This document shows positions 46,501 to 59,166 of a stretch of DNA of 64,000 nt, piece after piece. Below the pieces are notes generated by a model. The model saw only the letters and a list, made by a program, of their open reading frames with translations. It had not been told where the DNA came from and ran no database searches. The position numbers and the translations under genes were made by a program. The stretch spans positions 62,001 to 126,000 of the forward strand of contig NQMI01000091.1 in assembly GCA_002270565.1 (NCBI GenBank). The letters are read 5' to 3'. The stretch comes from Stenocarpella maydis (lineage: Eukaryota > Ascomycota > Sordariomycetes > Diaporthales > Diaporthaceae). Each line of letters starts with the position of its first letter. Position 1 is the first letter of the stretch.

Positions 46501-46747
46501 CACAGAGACATTGTAATGAGGGTGACAAGCTGCAGAGGTCGTCTTCAAAGTTGACCTCGAGGAAGGACTGGAAACATGATATCGCGCAGGACGGTATGAA
46601 CGCAGTGATGTCCGGCCCGAGGTCGAAGCCACCTGTGGGCGTCGATGCTGCCGAGGTCTCGGTTGCCCTGACCGCGAGGAGAGGTATCGTACTGGCCCAT
46701 AGCAGCAGCCTCGTCCTTCTGACTGCCATCCTAGGAAACAACAACAT
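43537..46747 (-). CDS. CFEM-domain membrane protein with very long cytoplasmic tail
   Basis: Two exons, 46747-46402 and 46334-43537, encode 1047 residues. The 67 bp intron interrupts the CFEM domain in phase (GTGAGT...GCAG). A basic-hydrophobic signal peptide (MAVRRTRLLLWASTIPLL) precedes a domain with exactly eight cysteines, at 54, 58, 72, 80, 82, 99, 109 and 126, the CFEM pattern. A Ser/Thr/Pro-rich stalk follows, then one transmembrane helix (about 234-257) and a WCLIRRRRGK stop-transfer. About 790 low-complexity residues come next, rich in Gln, Pro, Ser, Asn and Ala, with tracts of poly-Gln, poly-Asn and His. CFEM proteins bind heme or act at the fungal surface; receptor-like ones of this layout are known from plant pathogens. 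The tail has no recognisable catalytic domain and was probably extended by trinucleotide repeats. Confidence 0.85.
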
Positions 46748-49700
46748 CTATCTGCTCGTCGGTGACGGAGGTCGCATGTTAGTTCCAGGAGGCCAGGGAA
46801 ATAAACACGGCAGCATGCAGCTGAAGGACAAAACAAAGCTTCCCCCCTCACCCTCGCCATTGCCAACGCCCAGTCGATTCGGCTATGGTCAAAGCCGAGG
46901 GCAGCAGAGGCAGACTCGGTAGCCGCTCGACATCCAAAACGGGTAGGGGTTGGTGATTTCAAGTACCCGCCCACGACACGAGATGGTGGCGCGATGGGAG
47001 ATTTGGGAACGCAGAACAAAGGGGGAAACAGTTGCTGCCTGACTAACCTATTGAGAAGGACACCGGTATTAAGGAGATGGCCGGCATCTCAGCATTGTCT
47101 AGAGGCTTTTTCTCTTCTCGAAGGGCGCCAACCCAAGGAAAATTTGATCAATCAGATAGTCGGCGGCTAAAGGACAAAGGAGAAGAGATATTGCAGAAGA
47201 TTCGTCGGGCAACGACACGGAGGGGGGAGGCGCTGAGAGAAGGACGGACGGGGGAGGGGAGAGAAGAATCCTTCTATCAAACAAATTGTAACAGCCCTAT
47301 GCTATTACCCGGAAGGAAACGAAACCGACGACAGGGAGGCCAAAGATAGGAAAGAAAATAGAAGATGGGAATAGAGAAAGTTAGACGAGTGTCTCAAGGG
47401 GACCCATCGGGAGGCCTGTAAGGCGGAAGATATGGTGTAATAGCAGACGCACACACACAAGCACCCAAAGGAAACAGGGACAGAAAACAGGCCCGCGGGG
47501 GCTGAGCAGGGCCAACATAGACTTTCTCGGAATATGATCAGAAAGGCGACCGGGCTGGGCCACGAGACCGTCCGGCGTCCTATTCGACGACCACATAATA
47601 AGAGAAGAGACTGAGAGTAAAGAGACAGGGAGACAAGAGAGAGAGAGCAAGGCTGCATGCATGCCCTGCAAGGGTTGCTTGCCTTTCAGGGACGAGGCAG
47701 GGTAAAAATGACGTTCCACTCGCTTAAGCACGTGCAGTCTCTGAGCCGCTCTCGATATAAAGACGGACAGCATGCCTCACACATAGCCGGAGAGAGAGGA
47801 AGAGCGTGCGTCGTGTGTGTGAGTGTCACGACATACGTGACCGACCCCGGCTCGCCAATGACACCCTCTGCCCAATCCGCTGCGGTGCGGTGCCGCCCCT
47901 CCCCAGACGGGTCTTGACTTGTGTGCGAGGTAGTAGCAGCAGTGCCAGTCGCGGAGGCGGAGGCGGCAGCGGCAGCGGCAGCGGCAGCGGGCCCTTGGTA
48001 GGGGTGGTGACAAGAAACGTCGTGAGGCGGGATGGATCCCATCCAGAAGGAGATGCAGAACCGGGGTTAAGCACTGGGTGGAGAGACATCGAAGGGCATC
48101 TGAGACAGAGAACGCTCGCTCGATCTCTCTCCCTCCCCCTCTCTCTTGCTGTGCCTGGCATGTGCGTGCGTGCGTGCGTGCGTGCGTGTGTGCGTGTGTG
48201 TGTGTGTGTGTGTGTATAGTGCAGTGCATGCAGTGTAGGAAGTAAGCCAGACCCGGCATGTCTGAGCCTCATGGTTGGCCGAGATGCTATTTCTGGGGGT
48301 GGGAATCCCAAGCGCGCTAAGTACCGGTGCATCCCACCGCCGAGCTTGTTGCAAATACGGGAGTGTGAGTGGGGACAATGACGAATGTAGGTGTGCAGAT
48401 GTCAATCTGCACCTTTTCTCGCGGCAGAGCCTGTGACTGTACACTATGTATATTCTTGGGTCGCAGAGAAGAGGGCCGAGCAGGAAGAAGAGCACGAGAG
48501 CGGGAAGGAATGGCGGAGGAGTGGGCCGGGCGGATGGAATGGTGACCCAGGCCGTTGGTGACTTGTGCTGGGCAAGCATGCATGCAATGCACGCATGCTG
48601 CCGGCCAGAACAAGGCTGGCTGGCTGGCTGAACGGGCTGATGAGTGGCTGTGGGCCGGGAAGCCGGCAGCCCGGTCGGGTTCGAGGTCGTCCTGCTTGTC
48701 CTGCGTGCGCGCTTATGGGGCGCCTAAATCTGGGTCTCCAATGGGCTGGTTCTGGGTCCCTGCGGGTCTCCGGCGCCAACAAACAACCTCCAAGAGGACC
48801 AGAGGACCTCGCGGCACAAGGGTTGCGCCAGGTAGACTCCGTGCTCTGCATGTGTCTGCAAGGACCCGCCCGCCCAATCAACCGCTAGCATGACGGCCTA
48901 GGCGAGGAACCATGAGCCGACGATGCCAAGGGCCAGTCGGGTTCACTGGAGAAAGTTGCTGCCACTTCTTCCACATCCATCCCGCCTCGAGGTTGGCTAG
49001 AGCCTTGGCGGATAGCCCTCTCCTCGAAACCGTGATAGGGGCTCCTCGCCGCGTTTCGATATCTGCGAGGAGGGATGCAGACACGGCTTGGGTCCGCATG
49101 CTCAGTGGCCCGACCCAGCAGTCTCTTGCCTGCTTTCTTTAACCTCTGACGTCCTTGACACAGTCGCCTCCCAAATCGATGCCCGCCGACCCGCCATTTG
49201 GGAACTCCTGCCTCCATCCCGGGCACACAAGACTCGTGCGCCAAGCGCCGCCACGGGCTCTCGCCAGTCACCCGGCCGGGTTTAGGTTTTGTTTTATCCA
49301 TCATGCAGGTCCGGCGCTTCTGCGAACATGTCGCACAACAAATCCCACCCCACGACAGAGGAGGGTGCCATTCTGGCTGGGACTGGGCCCTTGGGCAGAT
49401 CGTCTGTCACATTGCTCCTGGGGGAATCTTATTTACATCGTCTAGACTTTTTCGCTCGCCCCCCCATCAATCAATTTTCCTTCTACATCTCAAGCGTTAC
49501 CAAGACCAACTAGCAGCAATGCAGGCAATGTTCCATGTGACACGCCTGTCTTCAACCTGCAAAAACAAAACCCGCCCGCGCCCTCCTGCTGTTCCGTCTT
49601 TCCTTCTGTAGCAGCAGGATGCCATCACTCTTCCACTTCGCTGTGCCGAAGGTCAGCTGACGTGCAATAATATTTTGTCGGCTTCCGTGCTAGGTGGACT

Positions 49701-49795
49701 CCCCCATGCGGCCAGTCGAGCGTGTGCATCTACCAATGCGCTCCTGGACCATAAATCGCCGTGTGCCAGCCAACCGGCACCTGGGTCCGGGGATT
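46748..49795. other. 3 kb intergenic region, CFEM promoter and DBP5 3' flank
   Basis: No conserved gene was found. Several divergent small frames are low-complexity chance frames. It contains the GT microsatellite at 48160 and a GGCGGCAGCGGCAGC-type repeat near 47955-47990. Confidence 0.4.
48160..48216. repeat. (TGCG)n / (TG)n microsatellite
   Basis: TGCG tetranucleotides passing into TG dinucleotides over about 57 bp, flanked upstream by a CT-rich tract. It is alternating purine-pyrimidine sequence. Confidence 0.85.
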
Positions 49796-51431
49796 CTAGC
49801 CCTGGGTTGTCGGGGCGGTGGCCGGGGCCGGTGTAGGGTCCGCAGAAGGAGCGACGGGAGCTGGATCGTCAACCTGGAGTTTCTTCACCTCGTTGGGGAG
49901 GTCCTCGGGCTTGTAGGTATCCTGGGCTCGGCTCGACTTGATCACCTCGTGGATCTTCGCCTCCGTGTCGTCCCAGTCGTCAGGGCTTAGCTGGACCAGG
50001 TCGATGTGGTAGTGCTTGGAGATCTCGGCCAGCGCGTTGAAGCTCTTGCGGTCCGACACGAAGCTGATACTGACGCCGACACGACCGAATCGACCTGTGC
50101 GGCCGATACGGTGCAGGTAAGTCTCTGCATCGGGCTCCGAGTCGCCGTGGCCCTTCATGGGAATATCGTAGTTGATAACCATTGATACGCTCGAAACGTC
50201 GATGCCACGGGCGAGGACGTTGGTGGTGATCAGGACCTTGGTGCGGCCTAGGCGGAATTCTTCGAGAAGACGGTCACGGTCGGCGGGATCGAAGGCGCCA
50301 TGAAGAGCCGACACCTTGTGGCCGTCCGCCATCATCCTCTGTTCGATGACACTAGCCGACTCCCGGGTCTGTAAAAAAGGGTCAGCGGCTAGGGTCTCGT
50401 AGTCCGTCAGAAGGAAGACCGAGTGCTCACCTTGACGAAGATGACCGAGGAACCGATTGTCATGAGACCGTAGAGCTTGACGAGGACGTCGTACTTGTCA
50501 GACTCGGACGGGCAGTCCATGTACATTTGCGAGATGCCTTTGACAGTGAGTTGTTGCTGCTTGAGTCGCATCGAGTTTGCGTTGGGCGCAAAGCGCTCGG
50601 CATACTGGATGACACGGTCCGGAAAGGTGGCCGAGAAGAGCAGGACCTGGACATTTTTGGGGAGCATGCTATTAATGAGCTGTTAGCATCTGTGCGCGGG
50701 AATAAAGAGCAAGGAGGCCACCTGGACGTACTTCTTGACCTTCATGCACTGCTCTCCCATGCCCTGCTGGTCCAGCATGTTGTCGGCCTCGTCAATAACG
50801 AAGATCCTCAGCTCCCGGGGGTCAAATTGGCGGCGGCGGATGGTGTCCATAACAGTACCGGGCGTGCCAACAACGACGGAGCCTCTAACACCAGTCGCTC
50901 GGTCGACGGCACCAGGCACGGCAGCCTCGACAATGAGGTCCGGGATGAACTGGCCGACGGATTTGACGACGTTCTGGATCTGGCGGGCCAGCTCTCGGGT
51001 TGGAGCCAGTATGAGTGCCTGGGGCTGGTGTGGTTTGCTGTAGTCGACCCGCGACAGGACGGCAATAACGAACGCGGCGGTCTTTCCAGTACCCGACTGG
51101 GACTGGGCAATCATGTTGCGGGGAGGGTTGGAGAGAAGCAAGGGCAGAGCCTTCTCTTGGACCTTTGAGGGCTTCTTGAAGTTCATGGCCAGAAGACCCT
51201 TGTAGATGCCCTCGGAGCTGTAGAGACTGTGAGCCTAGTGTCGCCTTCGTTTTGGGTTGGGGGTGGGGCGCAAGCCACGAACAGGCTGAGGTCCTCAAAG
51301 GTCTTTGCAGACGAGAGCGGGTTGTCGGTGTCCACGTCGAGGTTGGACACGGTGACCTCAACATCGTAGCTGGGCTCGTTGAGGTTGCTCTGTTGCTGCT
51401 CCACATCGTCTGCCCAAGAAGTAGTCGCCAT
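49796..51431 (-). CDS. DBP5: DEAD-box RNA helicase Dbp5 (mRNA export)
   Basis: Four exons (51431-51279, 51234-50732, 50668-50431, 50368-49796) give 488 residues. The introns are 44, 63, 62 and the phases close. The start is MATTSWADD at a GCCATGG. Helicase motifs appear in order: the Q-motif region [15 protein letters not shown], motif [11 protein letters not shown] (94-103), PTRELA, TPGT, DEAD (199-202), FSAT, ARGID and [11 protein letters not shown]. The MNFKKPSK block and the short N-terminal extension single out Dbp5 among DEAD-box proteins. At the cytoplasmic face of the nuclear pore it strips export factors from mRNA, activated by Gle1 and InsP6. The C-terminus ends in a Pro/Ala/Thr tail. 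Intron 1, at 44 bp, is near the lower limit for fungi, so its acceptor is the least certain junction. Confidence 0.92.
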
Positions 51432-53056
51432 GGCGAGAGTGAGGCGACAGTTGCGTCGCGAAGAGATGCGATACGACGAGTAGAGGTAAGGGCTGCGGGG
51501 TGAGGGTTGTGAGAGGTGACGACGGCAGGCACCTAGAGCAGGTACGAGTGCTTCAGGCTGGAACAAGAGGCGGGGGTGGTGGAGAAAAGGATATATCCGT
51601 TTGCGACGGCAGCCGTGTCTTGTATGAAAGGACAGCTTTCCACGACTTGACAAGTATGAATGGAGTCAGTCAGTCAGTCAGTGAACTGGTGTTGCTATAA
51701 ATGGTGGGGCTCAAGTGTAGTGCTGGATCTTGAGGTGCCTTTCAGGTCAACTTTCTTGGGGCGGCGGACGCTAAAGGGAAAGCTCGCCCAGCGGAGCAGC
51801 TGCTAGGCCACCAGGCGGGCCAGTAATAAGAGGCCAATTGAGCAATCGATGGCGGGGTGGTGGGGGCAGCCGCAGCCCGCCGGTTCTTGGGGTGGGCAGG
51901 AGCCAGCAGATCGATACGGTGGTACTACTTTTTATGCGTGATCTGCAGGTCTCTTCAGGTACCTTAATATCTATCTGGATCCAAGTAGGTATACTATAGG
52001 TACGTACACTACCCCCTAGAGTCTGATCCCACTGCCAGACTGCATGGCATATCTACATAGTACACTATGGATACTATGTATGCCTAGCCTGGTAATAAAT
52101 GTTCTGGAAGGGCCAAAGTATATACCCCAATATATAGCAATATTAATACTAAAGGCCTTCTCGAGATCCTACGGCATACATCAATTCGCGCTTAGCAAGT
52201 TCGCAACCCACAGAGAAGATGCAGGTCGTCCCTCAACCCTGTCGACATGATAGAGCCATTGCCACCTGGGCATTCTATCTCCAAAGGCAAGGCAGACCTC
52301 GACGAGGGTCCAAATCGTATCGACACTTATGCGGCAACGCAGAGCAAGGTGGACGCATTAATGCTTTTACAGTGCCGTGCGGCCAGCCAGCCAGTCAGCC
52401 AGTCAGCCAGCCAAGCAGCTTGGGGCATCGTCAGGGGTTGACCCTCATTCCATGTGGAGAAGTTTGTTGATTAGCACGGCTTCTCAGGCAGCTGCCCAGC
52501 CTGCCTAATGCCCAAATAGCGCGAGCCGGCCGTCGCATGGCAGAGATGACGAAGCCCAAAGGGCTGAGGGACGCGACCCGGCAACTCACTCTTCGACGTC
52601 GCACGAATCTTCTGGCAGCCTTTTTCTTGCGTTACGCTGCTGCACTGCATTCTATTACACGCTTCTGTACATACGCATATTCTTCTCAACTGTATTGCTT
52701 CAATTTGATCTGCAACCCCCTTCCAACACATCGTCTGACAGTAAGACACAAACACCGTCATCCAAAAGATCGATCCATCCCAACAGGCTGTCATCCTTGG
52801 CCCAGCGAACCCCCCTCCCGCTCCTCGGCCGCATTTTATCCATTCTTGGCAATTGGAGGGGCTGTTGAGGTGCCGTTCGAACTCCTGTGCCCACCACACT
52901 CCTCTTGACTACGATTCTCCCCTCTCGAGCTTCGACGCTCGCCGGGTTTCAAGCGAGACACTCACTGCCACGTATTAAAGCCTTGGACTGTAGGAGAGGA
53001 CCCGCGCAAGCCTCACATGACAACTCCCCCTTGCGGGTAACATCTCGACAGGGATA
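51432..53056. other. Divergent intergenic region, DBP5 and BZZ1 promoters
   Basis: About 1.6 kb with short TCAG/CCAG tandem repeats near 51664 and 52385-52420 and an AT-rich stretch near 51950-52160. No gene is recognised. Confidence 0.4.
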
Positions 53057-55520
53057 ATGGCCGAGGTGGACGTTGCGCCAACCTTCGGCGCAGAATTGAA
53101 GGTATGGGACTGAAGGACAAAGGGATGAGACGAGGCAGGACGCAAAAGACACGGTACACTAGTGGACATCTGCTGATCAGACATCGGCGCACAGGATGGC
53201 TTCAGGCCCGCCAACGCCTGGGTCGCCAACGGCATAGCATGGCTCGATGATATCCAAGGCTTCTACCGCGAACGCGCCGCCATCGAGAAGGACTACGCCA
53301 AACAACTCACCGCCCTCGCGAACAAGTATTTCGAGAAGAAGGCAAAGAAATCCGCGGCTCTCGGTGTTGGTGACACGCCTACTATGACGCCTGGCTCCAT
53401 AGAGAGGTGAGCAGCACCCCGGGTGGGACAATCTCCCAGGTCACGCGCGCGCGAGCACGGGCTGACAATGATGATGAGCATAGCGCCTCCGTCACGACAT
53501 GGGCCACACAATTAACAACCCTCGAGGCCCGAGCCAAAGAACACGACAATTATGCGAACGACCTCATCACCAAGGTTGCCGAGCCCATGAAGGTGCTAGG
53601 CACGCGGTTCGAGGAGGTCCGGAAAAAACATGCCGAGTACGCCGACAAGCTCGAGAAAGAACGGGATTCTTCCTATGCCGATCTGCGCAAGGCAAAAGGC
53701 AAATACGATGCCGTGTGTCAAGAGGTGGAGAGCAAGCGCAAGAAGACCGAGTCATCATTTGACAAGGCCAAGGCACAGAGCGCCTACCAGCAACAGATCA
53801 TCGAGATGAACAACATGAAGAACACATACCTGATACAGATCAACGTTACCAATAAGCAGAAGGAGATGTACTACCACGAATACTTGCCAGAGCTCCTCGA
53901 CAGCTTGCAGGATCTCAACGAGTTCCGCGTGCTGAAATTGAATGGGCTCTGGACACTGGCGTCGCAACTGGAATTGGGCATGCTGCAGCAGAGCCAGGGG
54001 CTTATTCAGCGCCAGACCGAGGAGATCTCCCGGAACGAGCCACACCTCGACTCCATGATGTATATCCGGCACAACATGGGCGCATTCAACGAACCAGCAG
54101 ACAGGGTCTTCGAGCCGAGCCCCGTGTGGCATGACGAGCCGACGATGATTGTGGACGAGACGGCAAAAATCTACCTGCGAAACGTCCTGAACAAATCCAA
54201 GGGCTCGCTCGGAGAGCTGAAGCGAGAGGTAGACAAGAAGAGGAGGGAGGTGGAAGGGGCAAAAAGGACAAAGCAGAGGGTGCGCGAGGGGCAAGACAAG
54301 AGCGACGAGGTGACCGTAGTAGCAGCCATGTTTGCGCTACAGGAGCAGCTCCACGCCGTGGACCGGAAGAAGATCACCGCCGAGGTCGAGACGTCCACCA
54401 TCACGGCCGTCGTAGGAGACGTTACGCTGGGCGCCAAGAATCACAACTTCAAAGCTCAAACTTTCAAGATCCCAACCAACTGCGACCTCTGCGGCGAGAG
54501 GATATGGGGCCTCTCGGCAAAGGGCTTCGACTGCCGCGACTGCGGGTACACGTGCCACAGCAAGTGCGAGATGAAGGTCCCCGCCGAGTGCCCGGGCGAA
54601 TCCTCCAAGGAGGAGCGCAAGAAGCTGAAGCAGCAGCGGCAGGAGGCCGCCAACACGCTCCTCAGCCCAAGTGCCGCCTCGGGCGACAAGGTCGCGGAGC
54701 TGCCTGCGCTGTCGAGGACCAACACCACGACCAGCGTTTCTTCGGGATACGCGGCCAGCGCGCAGCGGTCAATGACGAGCCCCATGAGCCCCACGGGGGA
54801 GGAGACGCCGCCAGAGGTCCCCACGAGCACGAGGCCAACGTCCACGATAGCATCCGGGTCCGTCAGGAAGAACAGGGTGATTGCGCCGCCGCCCGCGGCG
54901 TACATCAGCGAGCTGCCGGGGAGTTCGCCGAACGAGTCGGGGGCTGCGCACCCGGAGGTAAAGGCAAAGATGCTGTACACGTTCGAGGCAAATGGCGAAG
55001 GGGAGATCTCTGTGCCTGAGGGCAGGGAATTGGTCGTACTGGAGCCAGATAGTGAGTTCCCCTGCTTCATCCCATGCCACCAATAAACCAGAGTGTCGTG
55101 ACGAGTACTGACAGCCAACCCCCAGATGGGTCCGGCTGGACCAAGGTGCGCGCGGGCTACAAGGAGGGCATCGTGCCGGCCTCGTACCTGGAGATCCTGC
55201 CCGCCTCAGCCATCGCGCCGCAGCATACAGGCGCGTCGGCGCGGCCGCCCTCGACGTACAGCAACTCCGGGTCCTCGATCGGCGGCGGCGGCGGCGCCGC
55301 CAAGAAAAAAGGCCCCGCGGTGGCACCCCGCCGGGGTGCCAAGAAGCTGCGGTACGTCGAGGCGCTCTACGACTACGCCGCGCAGTCCGACACGGAGCAC
55401 AGCATGGTGGAGGGGGAGAGGTTCGTCCTAATCAAGGAGGACCCAGGCGACGGGTGGGCCGAGGTCGAGAAGGGCGGGGTCACGAGGAGCGTGCCTGCTA
55501 GCTACGTGCAGGCTGTCTGA
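53057..55520 (+). CDS. BZZ1: BZZ1-type F-BAR, C1 and double SH3 protein
   Basis: Four exons (53057-53101, 53195-53406, 53484-55051, 55126-55520) encode 739 residues and all phases close. The first exon ends FGAELK and joins DGFRPANAWVANGIAWLDD, the start of an F-BAR domain that spans about 1-280. Basic coiled coil follows. A C1-type zinc finger (about 406-455) has the complete HNFKAQTFKIPTNCDLCGE...C..C...H..C...C pattern. Two SH3 domains lie at about 578-635 (MLYTFEANGEGEISV, GIVPASYLEIL) and 681-739 (ALYDYAAQSDTEHSM, SVPASYVQ). Bzz1 works with the WASP/Las17 machinery to drive Arp2/3 actin assembly at endocytic patches and on curved membrane. The order F-BAR, C1, SH3, SH3 is diagnostic of fungal Bzz1. 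It is intact. Confidence 0.94.
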
Positions 55521-58500
55521 GGGGGAGGATGGTGGCCACTGGGGTCTGATGGGTTAACGTGCCCCCTGGGGCCGGGCAAGGAAGGCATGGCGCTGGCGTT
55601 TGCTGTGTGTTTCCCCCACCCTGAAGGGTAGGCGTCTACAGTCGTGTTTGCGTACTGCGCTCACTTGCTCCACGCACCCTTGCACCGCGACATGTCTTGG
55701 GGGGGGGTGGGGGGCAGTTGCAAGATTGTAAATAGGCGTGATCCGAGAGAGGCATATTCAAGCTGGCGGGTGGTGGCCCTGCCGCCGGCGAGGCCTGGGT
55801 ATGGCCAAGGCCGTGCTGGACTTAGATTGACGACATAGATTACGGATAGATCTGTGACGAGCGTGCCGCCGTCGGGGAATAAAAGGCAAATTGTGCAAAA
55901 CGAGGGAGCCGTTTACACTCTGCGGATGCTGGCGATTATCTATCTACACACACACAAACACATAGGAGGGTTGTTGGCGTCAGAGGTAACATGTAGGAAC
56001 AACAATCTACCTGCAGTCTCGTGCTGAGGAGGTCTGCCAGCTACGATCTACTCACTCACTGTATACTTCCAGGTCGGCTGCATTATAAAGACCCTCTGAT
56101 CCCTTGCCAGCGATGCAAATGTGCCATACCGAGGGACTGACGATATATACGATGTCATGTCCTCTCATACAAAGCAGCCCCCCCAATCTCCATACCTCGA
56201 GAGCAGACGAATCATCGAGGTTCGTTCCGACCAAGCATCGCCAGGCGCGAGCGCCGACCCGCCCACGCAGCGAACGAAGCTGACTACGCCTTGGGTACCT
56301 AGGGGGTCGCCTGGAAGCCCTCTTGCAGATGGCCCCCGGCCAAACGCCTCGAATGGGAGGACAAGGGGGGGGCTTCCCGCGGTTCCTGCGGCTCTCACGG
56401 GCGCCGCCGGCGGTAGTTTGAGGCGGAGTTGAGGCGATGATGCCCTCTGCATATGGGATGCTTGTGTGAGGTTTCCCATTAAAGTGCTGAGCCTGCCTAG
56501 GGCCAGAGAAGCCTGAAAGTAAGCGATTCTGTGTGTGCGTGTGGTGACCGCCGGTTTGAGAGAAATTGCTCGTCAGTCGACTTGTCTCACGTGTTTGTGC
56601 ATTGTGGCTCAAAAGAAAGGCAGGGTGAAGCCGTGGTTCCCTAGGTGTTCCAGATGTAAGGGGCAGGCGCCATCGAGATGTGCCGCTCGCGATGATCCTC
56701 AGCCTGATAAGTGGGGGTTATCGTATGAGGTTACATATGAGATTTAAGCCTCTAATGCCTTCCCTGTACCGGTAGTGTATCATCGGTAGTTCGAAACCTG
56801 TACTCTGTGCACCTGCCCAGCTTCGCAACGTACTTGAATGAACACCCCAAGACAGGAAGCTCACGACATCAATCTACCGTTAGGCAGGGTGCCGTGCTTG
56901 CGGCACACGACGTCGCCTGACAGATCCGTCCGGTGTTCAGACCCAGTCGCCATGCTCGGTGATGTGGGCAGGGCTAGCCGAATACTTCCAATGGGTATTT
57001 CTGCAGCGTCTCTCTAATGCTACCTCGACCAAAACCACGTAACTTCGCGCTCACAAATTTCATTATCCGCAAATGTCCGCCACTGTGCAAGCGGGGATGA
57101 GATCTAGTGTACCACGCACCTGCTGGGCGTGCTGGACCAAGCAATTCCAAGACCCGGGGGGCGAGGCTGGGCTGGCTGGGCAATTGCTTGGTGAAGCTTC
57201 GTTTGACGTCGCTCGATGTCAGCCGTGCCAGGTTGCTAACAGAAAACAGCGGGCGGAGGCGCGGGCGGGTGTTAGGGGGGCAGGTTAAATGAGCATTTCA
57301 GGGGTAAAGGCGCGCTACTGTGGGGTGTGGATTCCAGACACAGACAATGCGCGACAGAGCCCGGCGCGAGCCACGGCGGAAGCAATCCAAGGGGATCGCC
57401 ACCGAGAAGCCTAATTCCTTAATGTAAGCATAACGGGAATACCTGTGGAAATGAGCAACGACTGTGGAGGCCGACCCGTCTGGACTCCTGATTTGCGGTG
57501 TGAGGTTGTGTATGACACTGTATGTAGGGTACGGAGTACTGGGACAAGACCAAACCCCTACCAGGAAGCAGGTTTCGTTGCGCCGAACAAAACAGCACAA
57601 TGCTGGTTACCCACAATAACGGAGAAAAACCTGGTCGCATGTTCACTTCATTGGAGCCAAAGAGAGGATCAATTGGGAGTGTTCCCTGCGATGGCTGCTG
57701 GTGGCCAGCGGATTGGATCGGATCGCGGTCGAACAGCCTAGAGACTTTTTGAAACGGCCGCCATCTCACATGCTTTTGAGGCAGTGCAGTGCAGGTGCCC
57801 AGCGCGATGGGCTGCTGTGGTCCAACACTAGCGTCACCCCGTCCTTGGCCGTGTGCCCCAAGTAGATACAGTATTATTTATTCATGGGCGCGTCGTGATA
57901 CATACGACACGAAGAATTGACTTCTGCGGCTCCCAGTTCAGTGGGTTCCTTCCAGGGTACGGTGGGACGATGGTTTCCAATGGCTGGGGGTTCTGCCTCG
58001 CTTGTCCAGGGTCAAAACCTCTGGTTGCTGGGGTCTGGATCGGACCAGACGTCATTGTTGACAATCCGTGGTGGAATCCGAGCACCGGCAATACGCCAAG
58101 TGGAGAGGTCGAAACGGTGCAACGCTCCACAGAGTCGCCATCGACGGTAGAGGGGTTGAAACTGGTCACCCAGGGCTGTCAAGAAGCCTCAGCAGTGATG
58201 TTCATTGAGTTGAGTCGGCAGTCGAATGCAGAGCTGGTACCCAATACGAAGGGGAGTGGTGGGTGGTGTGAGGGATGGCTGAAATTGTTGGATGGTTGGT
58301 TGGCCAGCCAAGGAAATAGCCAAAGCTGGGGAGAAGCAGCCAGACAACCTGAACCCTACGGGGGTCCTCCTGCGGACCCGAGAGTGCGAGAAGAGGGATC
58401 TGCAAGGATGGGGCGGCGGGAAGGAGTGACCTGGCCCTGCGGGAAGCCCTACGAGCTTCGGCAAGTACTCCACAACCACCATGTCTGCATGTCCGACCAC

Positions 58501-59166
58501 GACAGGGGCCCGCAACTTAGACGCGCACTGTATTGTACCATGTATTACCTAGTGTATTCCGGACACTTCCATGTACCCACGACTTGGCGTGAAGCTAAAT
58601 ACTCCGTACTCAGCATTACGACGAGGAAAGGATGCGCCTGGCCGACCGCAATTGGTGTAGCCGTACATAGTACATACACTACCTAGGTACGCGGAGCAGA
58701 GGCGACGGCGGCAGGGGCAAGGGGTGGGCAGGTACCAGGTTGCATGATTATCATGGTCGATACCTATTATTGTCACTGCCACTGCCAGCTTCCTCTTGTC
58801 TTGATCAGACATCCAGCCCTCCTCTCCTGCTTAATTTTCTCCAACCTTTACCCGTCTCCATCACATTCCAGCCCTCCTCCGTTCGTTGCTCGAGGGATAT
58901 TTCTTGTCTCCCATCTGCGACATACTCACACACATACACCCACACACCTACAAGCCCGACTCACTCGCTTTGTCGGGTCAGCTGTTCTTTTCTCCTTCTT
59001 CTGATCGACGACATTGACTTGCTCTCATTCGCTCTGCTACCCTGCTGTCCCTCGCTGTTTACGACTGCTGTAACAGCACAAAGTAGCACGGCCTAGCTGC
59101 CTCAATACTGAACAGCCTTCGCTACTTTATGTCAGCGAGTCTGACGCGGACACAGAACATCGCAAC
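55521..59166. other. 3.6 kb intergenic region, no supported gene
   Basis: An 834 bp plus-strand open frame (57853-58686) has no recognisable domain and unusual composition. The last 400 bases before 59167 are CT rich with CACACA, a typical leader for a highly expressed cell-wall gene. A perfect 11 bp inverted repeat occurs near 57136. Confidence 0.4.
57136..57192. repeat. 11 bp inverted repeat, hairpin potential
   Basis: ACCAAGCAATT at 57136-57146 is the exact reverse complement of AATTGCTTGGT at 57182-57192, with a G-rich 35 nt loop. No coding context. It could be a structure, a small foldback element, or chance. Confidence 0.5.

Noticed and set aside
56052..56612. 186-codon minus-strand open frame
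   Set aside because: Arg/Pro/Gly-rich chance frame without domain or family resemblance.
57853..58686. 277-codon plus-strand open frame
   Set aside because: Composition is unlike real genes in the window and no domain is visible. It lies in an intergenic region. It could be reconsidered if transcripts exist.
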